This document shows, piece after piece, positions 35,449 through 43,121 of a stretch of 64,000 bases of DNA. Made by a program: the position numbers and the translations under genes. The DNA is from Mycteria americana (taxonomy: Eukaryota > Chordata > Aves > Ciconiiformes > Ciconiidae). The stretch's first letter is position 1. Each line of letters opens with the position of its first letter. The notes beneath the pieces were generated by a model. The model worked only from the letters and a program-made list of their open reading frames with translations. It had not been told where the DNA came from and ran no database searches. The stretch is from the NCBI RefSeq assembly GCF_035582795.1, contig NC_134368.1:11743501-11807500 (forward strand), written 5' to 3'.

Positions 35449-35931
35449 TTGGGGGCAGGAGGCGCACAGGAGAGTCCTGCCTGCTCCTCCAGCAGCGCAG
35501 TGTGGGGGTCCCTGCAGCGCCGGGACCTCAGCTCCGTCACTGCAAGGGGCTGTAGTGAAGGAGATGGCTGGGCGTGGGGACGTTGGTTTGGTTGAAGACT
35601 GTCCTGATCCTCCAGTGTTTGAGGTAAACACATCACTGAGTTGGTGGCGGATGCCCAGCGGGGCTGCCCAGCCTGGGGGGTTTGTGACTTGGCTCCGCAC
35701 AACATGTGCGGGGAGGGCCCTGGGAAACGGGCAAACCCCAGAGAGATGCCGGCGTCACCCCACAGGGATGTCTGGGTCATGCTGGGGGGCAGGAGCTGAG
35801 CCCAGGCTGGGGAGTGGAAAGCACCGCAGGAGCTGCCATGGGGCTGAGGCTGCCCTGCTCAGAGGAGAGCAGTGAAACCAGGGTGTGGGGAGGGCAAGAA
35901 AGACACCAAAGAGGTCTGATAATCCAAACAC

Positions 35932-35937
35932 TTTATT
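35932..35937 (-). terminator. Polyadenylation signal of the CC chemokine gene
   Basis: TTTATT on +, that is AATAAA on the minus strand, about 180 bases after the chemokine stop codon. It is the first canonical signal downstream and fits a short chemokine 3'UTR. Confidence 0.6.
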
Positions 35938-36117
35938 TAGGCATCAAAAATCCTGACTCCTTATTAAAAGGCATGTCGATACCTTTTAAATCGTTTTTGT
36001 ATTTTCACTTTCTTAGCAAACAAAATTTAGTTTAGCAAATGGATGTCAATTACAATACATTTTCCAGTTGAAGAAGGATGCAGCTCAAGCACTCTGTTGT
36101 GCGCCTGGTGCCGGGGG

Positions 36118-36223
36118 CTAAGCCTGCTGCACTGGGGTGGCAGCAGCGAAGTCCTCCAGGAGCGCCTGCACCCAGCGTGCCTGGGGGTTCACGCAGGTAT
36201 TCCTTCCCTTCTTGGTGACCACG
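36118..36223 (-). CDS. CC chemokine exon 3 (C-terminal helix)
   Basis: A 106-bp coding part after acceptor TCTCCCGGCAG. It encodes VVTKKGRNTCVNPQARWVQA and an amphipathic C-terminal helix with a short alanine-rich end, and stops at TAG (36120-36118). Confidence 0.92.
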
Positions 36224-36861
36224 CTGCCGGGAGAAAACCAACGTTGGGGCTCTTGGCCGAGGCAGCGGCGTGCCTGCTCTGGGCCCCGCTGGCAGCGCCC
36301 CGGGTGTTGCTGGCCGTGTCCCCTTCCCCCTCCCAGCCACCCTTGGACGCGCTTGGGGCATTGCCCTGGCTGTCGCACCCTGACCCCCGGCAGTGTTGGG
36401 CACTCACATCACTGCTGGCTGGCTGCACTGGCTGCTGGTCTTGTAGGCGGAGCTGATGAAGCTGCGCGGGATGCGGCGCAGCGAGTATGTGAAGCAGCAG
36501 AGGCTTGGGACGATGTCTGTGGGGGCAGAGAGAGAGCCCCAGTGAGACCCCCACTGCGGCAGAGGCTCTGCCGGGGGCTCCCAGGGTATTCACCATCACC
36601 TGTGCTGTATTCCCCGGGGACACCTCCCGGAAGCCTCCATCCCTGAGGCTGAGTCCCAGCACTGGTAATGACCACCCACTCCTAGCCCTCCCCATGGACA
36701 TGAGGGTCCCATCAATGGGGACGGGGCTCTCTCCTGCGGAGGGACAGCAAACCTGTTTTCTGGGAGGGTGCAGCAACGCCGGAGTCACGGCGATGGGCCT
36801 CAGTTGGGGAGCAGATGGCGACGAGGAGCAGAGCGGCCAGGGCGGCTGCAGGGACCTTCAT
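36118..36861 (-). CDS. CC chemokine, CCL5/CCL4-like, complete three-exon gene
   Basis: A secreted chemoattractant acting on leukocyte CC receptors. Exons are 36861-36789 (73 bp), 36516-36408 (109 bp) and 36223-36118 (106 bp). Phases 1 and 2 match the family and the coding length is 288 bases (95 aa). Residues 1 to about 23 are a signal peptide (MKVPAAALAALLLVAICSPT, then EAH). The mature part has the adjacent cysteine pair in SLCCFTYSLRRIPRSF, a third cysteine in SSQCSQPAV and a fourth in KKGRNTCVNPQARWVQALL: four cysteines at CC-chemokine spacing. It most resembles avian CCL5/MIP-1-type members. The donor of exon 1 is GTGACT, usable but not consensus; acceptors are CCCCACAG and CCCGGCAG. A TATA box lies 100 bp upstream and AATAAA downstream. 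No stop or frameshift is seen. The exact orthologue is not assigned. Confidence 0.9.
36408..36516 (-). CDS. CC chemokine exon 2 (CC motif and core)
   Basis: A 109-bp exon, acceptor TGCCCCCACAG and donor AT|GTGAGT. It encodes the CC pair, the N-loop, RRIPRSFISSAYKTSS, and the third cysteine, ending at QPAV in phase 2, the standard chemokine intron position. Confidence 0.92.
36789..36861 (-). CDS. CC chemokine exon 1 (signal peptide)
   Basis: Seventy-three coding bases from the ATG at 36861. They encode the hydrophobic signal peptide and the first mature residues, and end in phase 1 at C|GTGACT. Reading on without splicing gives a different, non-chemokine sequence, which supports this donor. 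Confidence 0.85.
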
Positions 36862-37124
36862 GGTGCTGCAGGGGCCAAAGGAACCACGAGCGGGGTTGGA
36901 GCTGGGGTGGCTGCAGGGCTCTCCTCTGCACAATGCTCGGCCCCTGTTGCCGCTGCCCTCCTTTTATCCCCCAGCCTCTGGGTGGGTGCAGGGTTTCACG
37001 GAAAGAAAAAGAGTGCATCATACCAGGGAAATTATGTCAGGATTGCCTGGTTTTGCTGAGCTGGAGAAGGCAAGGAAACCAGAGAAGGGGAAGTGCTGGC
37101 CATGGGGCTGTGACTTTCAGATTC
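36853..37124 (-). repeat. Direct repeat copy A: chemokine promoter and start codon
   Basis: This 272-bp segment, from GACCTTCATGG at the start codon to CTTTCAGATTC upstream, is repeated at 38137-38391 in the same orientation. The two copies differ at roughly one position in eight by eye, and copy A has an extra segment of about 15-20 bp next to the TATA box. Copy A belongs to the intact gene. Confidence 0.85.
36961..36969 (-). promoter_or_regulatory. TATA box of the CC chemokine
   Basis: CTTTTATCC on +, that is GGATAAAAG on the minus strand, 100 bases upstream of the ATG. This is typical of TATA-driven inducible chemokine promoters. The same box is kept in the duplicated promoter copy at 38245-38253. 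Confidence 0.65.
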
Positions 37125-37341
37125 AAGAGAGAACAAGTCTTATGAGGAGCGGCTGAGGGAACTGGGGTTGTTTAGCCTGGAGAAAAGGAGGCTGAGGGGA
37201 GACCTCATCGCTCTCTACAACTACCTGAAAGGAGGTAGTAGTGAGGTGGATGTTGGTCTCTTTTCCCAGGTAACAAGCGATAGGACAAGAGGAAACGGCC
37301 TCAAGTTGCGCCATTTAGGGGAGGTTTAAATTGGATATTAG
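37125..37341 (+). mobile_element. CR1 fragment, left part (split by LTR)
   Basis: C-terminal ORF2 remnant of CR1 (CGGCTGAGGGAACTGGGGTT, then [13 protein letters not shown]-type coding) reading on +. It is interrupted at GATATTAG by the LTR and resumes at 37919. Its left edge adjoins the upstream end of chemokine promoter copy A. Confidence 0.92.
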
Positions 37342-37918
37342 TGTCGTGGTTTAACCCCAGCCAGCAACTAAACCCCACACAGCTGCTCACTTACTCCCCC
37401 ATGGTGGGATGGGGGAGAGAATTAGAAGAGTAAAAGTGAGAAAACTCGTGGGTTGAGATAAAGACAGTTTAACAGGTAAAGCAAAAGCTGCGCACACAAG
37501 CAAAGCAAAACAAGGAATCCATTCACTCCTTCCCATGGGCAGGCAGGTGTTCAGCCATCTCCAGGAAAGCAGGGCTCCATCATGCATAACGGTTACTTGG
37601 GAAGACAAACGCCATCACTCCCAGTGTCCCCCCCTTCTTTCTTCTTCCCCAGCTTTATATGCTGAGCTTGATGGCATATAGTATGGAATAGCCCTTTGGT
37701 CAGTTGGGGTCAGCTGTCCCAGCTGTGTCCCCTCCCAGCTTCTTGTGCACCTGGCAGAGCATGGAAAGCTGAAAAGTCCTTGATTTCATATAAGCACTAC
37801 TTAGCAACAACTAAAACATCTCTGTATTATCAACACTGTTTTCAGCACAAATCCAAAACATAGCCTCATACTAGCTACTATAAAGAAAACCAACTCTATC
37901 TCAGCTGAAACCAGGACA
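37342..37918 (-). mobile_element. Solo endogenous-retroviral LTR nested in CR1
   Basis: A 577-bp element of the same family and length as 28853-29429 but on the opposite strand: + begins TGTCGTGGTTTAACCCCAGC and ends GCTGAAACCAGGACA. It is flanked by the direct repeat ATTAG (37337-37341 and 37919-37923), a clean 5-bp target duplication, and sits exactly inside a CR1 sequence that resumes after it. A minus-strand TATA box (CATATAAAG) survives near 37653-37661. No retroviral genes are present. Confidence 0.93.
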
Positions 37919-38136
37919 ATTAGGAAAAATTTCTTCACTGCAAGGGTGGTCAAGCATTGGAACAGGCTGCCCAGGGAAGTGGTGGAGTCACCATCTCTGG
38001 AGGTATTTAAAAGACATGTAGATGTGGTGCTGAGGGACATGGTTTAGTGGTGGACTTGGCAGTGTTAGGTTAACGGTTGGACTCAATGATCTTAAGGGTC
38101 TTTTCCAACCTAAATGATTCTACGATTCTATTCTAT
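37919..38136 (+). mobile_element. CR1 fragment, right part with 3' tail
   Basis: Continuation of the CR1 interrupted by the LTR: TTAGGAAAAATTTCTTCACT, the GTGGAGTCACCATCTCTGGA segment, and the tail GGACTCAATGATCTTAAGGG followed by degenerate octamers (GATTCTACGATTCTATTCTATG). It ends directly against the start-codon region of the second chemokine promoter copy. Confidence 0.92.
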
Positions 38137-38391
38137 GACCTTCATGGTGCTGCAGCGGCCGAGGGAACCACGAGCGGGGCTGGAACTGGGGTGGCTGCAA
38201 GGCTGTCCTCTGCATGATGCTCGGCCCCTGCTGCTGCTGCTCTCCTTTTATCCCCCCAGAGTTTCAAGGAAAGAAAATGATGCATCATACCAAGAAAATT
38301 AGGTCAGGATCACCAATTTTTGCTGAGCTGGAGAAGGCAAGGAAACTGCAGAAGGGGAAGCGCCAGCCATGGGGCTGCGACTTTCAGATTC
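38137..38391 (-). pseudogene. Truncated second CC chemokine copy: promoter and start codon only
   Basis: Direct repeat copy B of the chemokine 5' region. It keeps the TATA box (38245-38253) and the ATG at 38145. After three codons (ATG AAG GTC) the sequence passes into the CR1 tail and stops at once. The signal peptide, both later exons and the rest of the gene are absent. If the promoter still works it could drive transcription into the CR1. It is either a partly deleted tandem duplicate of the gene at 36118-36861 or a duplicated flank created with the CR1 insertion. Confidence 0.8.
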
Positions 38392-39065
38392 CATTTAGGT
38401 GCCTGGCAGGGAGTGGCCAGACCCCAAAACCTTGCAACACCAACCCTACCACTGCTGCAGTGACCCCACCAGCCAAGAGCCAGGCTGGGGCGTGAAGCTC
38501 CATAACCAGAGCCCTGAGGAAAATCAAGGCAAGGCCAGAAAAAGGAAAAAAAGAGGCAGTAGCAAGTTTTGCAGCTTGCTTTCTGAGTGTGCACTGGTGG
38601 GGGCGTTCGGGTATTACCCTCTGGTAATTCAAGAAACCTCTTGAATTACCCTCTGGTAATTCAAGCATATGCTGCCCCTTTTCAGTCATGCTACAATCTC
38701 CTCGAGGTTTCATCTGTGAGGCTGCAGTGAGCTGATCTCAGTGAGCACCAGCAGAATCTCTCCTCCCTCCAGCTCCTACTCTTAATGCCCTATCTCCTCC
38801 CTGACACCGGTGTATTTGCCTTTTTTTGGGCTAAGCCACTAGAGAGAGCCTAAATTAGATGAAGTTATCCTGCTTGGGAAGAGATGGGCAAGCAGTAATT
38901 TCAACAACTTGACTGTCAAGAGGCTGCAGACCACAGCGAAAACTAAAATCCTTAGACAGAGAGGTGTAAATCTTCTGTTCACCCTGGGGACGGGGAGGGT
39001 GGCAGGCAGGGTGGCTGCAGCCTGAGACCACCGCTCCATCCCTGGAGCAGGGCAACAGAGTCCAG
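38392..39065. other. GC-rich spacer with palindromic repeat, no gene seen
   Basis: Right edge of the GC-rich island. It holds a repeated inverted motif at 38613-38665 (described separately). I see no coding exon or nameable element. Confidence 0.45.
38613..38665. repeat. Nested direct and inverted repeat (three 11-bp arms)
   Basis: The 21-bp unit ATTACCCTCTGGTAATTCAA plus G occurs at 38613-38633 and again at 38645-38665. GGTAATTCAAG (38623-38633), CTTGAATTACC (38640-38650) and GGTAATTCAAG (38655-38665) form two alternative perfect 11-bp hairpins that share the middle arm. Confidence 0.9.
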
Positions 39066-39708
39066 TCATAGAATCCTAGAATCCTAGAATGGTTTGGGTT
39101 GGAAGGGACCTTAAAGATCATCTAGTTCCAACCCCCCTGCCATGGGCAGGGACACCTGCCACTAGACCAGGTTGCTCAGAGCTTCATCCCAGGTTTCTCA
39201 AAGCCTCATCCAACCTGGCCTTGAACACTTCCAGCGAGGGGGCATCCACAGCTTCTCTGGGCAACCTGTTCCAGTGTCTCACCACTCTCACAGTAAAGAA
39301 TTTCTTTCTAATATCTACTCTAAATCTACCCTCTTTCAGTTTAAACTGTTACCTCTTGTCCTACCACTACACTCCCTGATCAAGAGTCCCTCCCCATCTT
39401 TCTTGTAGGCCCCTTTAAATACTGGAAGGCTGCTAGAAGGTCTACCCGGAGCCTTCTCTTCTCCAGGCTAAACAACCCCAACTCTCTCAGCCTGTCTTCA
39501 CAGGAGAGGTGCTCCAGCCCCCTGATCATTTTCGTGGCCCTCCTCTGGACTCGCTCCAATAGGTCCATGTCCTTCTTACGTTGGGGGCCCCAGAGCTGAA
39601 TGCAGTACTGCAGGTGGGGTCTCACGAGAGTTGAGTAGAGGGGGAGAATCGCCTCCCTCGACCTGCTGGCCACGCTTCTTTTGAGGCAGCCCAGGATATG
39701 ATTGCAAC
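39066..39708 (-). mobile_element. CR1 fragment (minus strand), about 640 bp
   Basis: It begins on + with TCATAGAATCCTAGAATCCT (octamer tail) and runs back into ORF2. The minus strand encodes [20 protein letters not shown] and [20 protein letters not shown]. The coding remnant is open from about 39709 to 39380. It is the same strand and a similar subfamily to the fragment at 33434-33803, so the two form direct repeats bracketing the chemokine/PHF7-like island. Confidence 0.94.
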
Positions 39709-42490
39709 ACCAGTTGCAATTCAGTTTGTAGTTGAAAACTCTGAAAAACAATTGTATCTGCACAATTCCATCACCTGTTTAGGTTTTTGAGGTATGCAGC
39801 ATCTACCAATTTAAGTTCATAAAGTTTTAATTTCCCCCTTTGCTCTTAGCCCCAGCCTGAATTACATGATTTATACTTTTATCAGATTTTAATACATTTA
39901 TCAGCTCTTTTCATCACTCCTTCCCTCTCTTTGTTTCTGAGGGTCAGAAGATCCACGAATAATGCAAGTTCTGCTTTCCCAGTTCTCTTTGTTCCTACTC
40001 CTGTCCTTGAAACTTAACTGCAGCTATAGCCTTAAATACAAGTGAAACATATCCATTATCCCTCCTGATATCCCTCCTGCAAAACTGAAGATCAGTTTTC
40101 CATATCTGCAAACTGATCATCAGTTTTGCAGATATGCATAATCTGCCAGTGAAATGAAATTACTGATGTTTAATTTCCCAAAGTATGATATATACTGTAA
40201 CAAAGTTCTGACTTGTACTATGACAAACCTGGACGTATTTGAAAAGATATTCCATTAGTATGTTTTATGGTCAATGCTCCACTCTGTGCTGTTGTGGTCT
40301 GAGTAACTTGAAAAATTCTGCTAACTTTCAGCCTGCTTCTCTCGATTTAAAAACATAGGAAGGTCCTACAAATATTTAACAGAACCTTAAACGTAATCTT
40401 GGGACCACTATAAAGACCAAAAAAAAGAAAATAACTATTAGTATCTGCAGACCCTGATTTTATCCTTCGTTTTGTAAGGTTGCAGTATCCCAACAATATA
40501 TCCAAGTCATAAACTCGTATTTTCCTAAATGTTTAACTAGATAACAGCACAAGCCGAAGCCTGAGCTAGGTGACCATAACTGTTCCAAAACTGATTTAAT
40601 TACTTTATTATAATATACCCTTGTCTCTGCTGAGAACATCCAACAGCATACTGGGCAACAAATTATGCCCTACTACTCCTCTTTAACCTAACACTAATTG
40701 TGAATGACCACTAACCATCTCCTTAAGCACTCCCTTTCTTGTCTGTCCTGGTAAAAAGTACATGTACACTTGTGTTTTGGTTCTAATTTAAATAAATTTA
40801 GGACATTTTTATGTAGGGGAGGCAAATAATTTTGAAACTACATTATCTGTGGGTTTTTTGTTTCTTTGTAGGCTGCTTTTGAGGTCATGCTCCCTTTTAG
40901 TTAAGATACAAGCTGCCCTTTGACTGAGCTTTTATCTTCATTGAGATAATATAATAAATAGATCCTTTGTGCTTATCTAAATTGGACAAGTGTGTCCAAA
41001 CTATAAAAGCAATAATAATTGGCTCTTTGCTATAATATCTATGTATAGTTATAGTCCCCCCTTCAGAAAGATGCACTACAAAACTCAATGAAAGTTTTGA
41101 TAATGACAAGCAATTATGAATCCTAAATTTCTTGATTAAGATTAGGTATCAGGCACCTATTATATCTCTGCTATAACTATGCTTTTCCTCATTTAGAAGA
41201 AGATTAATTTAGAACCCAGCACTATTTAGTGCTTTAGTAAATTAACCACATCATAGCAGGTATCTTGGACAGGTGCTCAATCAAAGACTAAATTTTCCTT
41301 CCCTATCCATTTGGAAGAGAAGCAATAGTATAATGGCTTTCTAAAGAATGTAGCAGCAAATGAGAAAAATAAGCTGAGGTACTATCTAATTCAAAAGTTC
41401 CCCCAGTTACAGATTGCTGTACAGTTCTGCTCTCATCTATGAAGTCTAGCATTTTCTACTTTCTGGATTTTGGGGTGGGTTTTTTTTAGCAGTCAGCCTT
41501 ATATCTATAACAACCTCACAAGTTTGTGATGATTAAATATTACAGAATAAAAATAGAATAATATATAAATGGGTCTCCAAATAGTCAAGGTTTGCCTGTA
41601 GGTTCATCTGAGATACCACAGTACCTTTGCATACCAACGCCAGTCCTGGTATGTTGCCTATTTTTGACAGTGGGTAAACAATACTGTTTTGGTGGTAACC
41701 ACTCTAGATTTCACCCTCCTGAACATCTTGACTTTTTCCCTTGGTTTTGTGTGTTAAATAATAGAGTTTAGCCAAGGTTGATCTAAGATAACTGGAGATC
41801 CTCCATCCACAAGTTAAAATCAGCTGTCTTGTTCTGCAAGAGAGTATATGGGCTCCCTAAATGACAAGATTCAGTCCCAAAGAAGTGTAAGAAATGTGAT
41901 GGGAAGGCAAAACTGACTTGAAAGCATCTGTCTATCCCATTTTAATGGTGGCAGCAAACCAAAGCTTCCTGTGGTGTGTATCACAGCAGTTAGCTACAGC
42001 CTGATCTACTGAAGAGCCACAAATGTACCTTAACACTATATATAATCCTACTGGCTCTACTTGCATCTGCAGGATTTTATTTATATTTCGGATTAGGTCT
42101 TAATAGTTTAAAATCTTTTTGGCCCTATAAAGATCCAGGTCCATGCTGGTGAAACACTCTTGGGTTAATGTCAGGAGTTGATAGCACAGGAACCTTCCAC
42201 ATCAAGATGGCTTTGGAGATGCCTGATTGTCTTTGCTCAGTTGGTGGCACAAAACATTCTCTGTGTCTGGTGTCTGCCTCTCAGTATGGTATTGTAAACG
42301 TGGAGGGATCCTATTTCTTCTTTTACTTCTTTTAGTAACAGAAGAGAAAGCATCGTTCTGGATCTTATACATTCATTTTCACAGAGATACATAGCTCCTT
42401 ATACTCTAATTCACCTTAAATTATTCAGGTGTGCCTTAGGTTTTCCAGGACAAAACACTCAGAGATACGTACCTGGACTAACTGAGCTGA
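39709..42490. other. AT-rich intergenic DNA, no gene seen
   Basis: No exon recognised. It contains a long near-perfect hairpin at 40101-40136 and otherwise low-information AT-rich sequence. Confidence 0.5.
40101..40136. repeat. Near-perfect hairpin, about 18-bp arms
   Basis: CATATCTGCAAACTGAT is followed directly by ATCAGTTTTGCAGATATG, its reverse complement apart from one extra base in the A/T run. An adjacent smaller inverted repeat (GCAAAACTGA / TCAGTTTTCC) lies at about 40079-40101, so the same words recur three times. Confidence 0.85.
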
Positions 42491-42585
42491 CATGGTATAG
42501 TGATGGTCTTGGTAGTGTTAGGTTTACGGTTGGACTCGATGATCTTAAAGGTCTTTTCCAACCTATACGACTCTGTGATTCTGTG
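42491..42585 (+). mobile_element. CR1 3'-tail fragment (95 bp)
   Basis: It matches the tail of the CR1 at 30258-31720 almost base for base (TGTTAGGTTTACGGTTGGAC and GATCTTAAAGGTCTTTTCCA) and ends in two octamers (CTCTGTGATTCTGTG). This is a severely 5'-truncated insertion, the commonest form of CR1. Confidence 0.93.
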
Positions 42586-43063
42586 AAAGACACAGTCCTG
42601 TTTGTCATGGGATTTAGCCTGTTCCTTCACTGTGTGCTGTTCTCTAAATCTCAGACCAAGGTCAGAGTCAGCTTTTAGACATCAGTTTTGACTACTTCAG
42701 CAGGGCTAACAGGACCTGGATTCCTCTGATAGTCCCTTAAGGAGTCTGTGATAGCTCACTGTGGTGGAAAGTCACAGTTGTCTTAAAAGCACTTTACACA
42801 CTCATTCCTCAAACGGCCCAGAGCCTTACAGCTGAGACATGGTTGTAAACCTTCCTTCTGTGTGCAAACTCCGTTTTCAGCTCAGAGAAGCAGTCTTCGT
42901 CACAGCATCTGTCTCTGTGATTCTCTGCATGGGTGACTCTCAGTTCCCTGTCCAAACAAACCCAGATAATGTGTCCTTTTCCAGCATCGGAAGTTTTAGG
43001 CCTGCTTTGTTCCAAGTCTGAATTGTAGGACAATTACTCTGTTGTAGCGTGGATGAAACCCTT

Positions 43064-43121
43064 TTGGTTTTTTTTGTGGTTTTTTGTTTGTTTGTTTGTT
43101 TTGGGTTTTTTAATATATAAT
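43064..43121. repeat. T/G-rich simple repeat (TTTG)n
   Basis: Runs of T broken by G, with a core of four TTTG units near 43085-43100. Low-complexity sequence, possibly the degenerate tail of an older element on the minus strand. Confidence 0.75.

Noticed and set aside
34118-36788. Several long open frames (up to 225 codons) on both strands in the GC-rich island
   Set aside because: Stops are rare in GC-rich DNA. The real signal is the spliced PHF7-like blocks and chemokine exons on the minus strand; the long frames cross their splice sites and have no domains of their own.
36118-36861. Chemokine as a processed retrocopy
   Set aside because: Both family introns are present at the standard phases and the TATA promoter is retained, so it did not come from spliced RNA.
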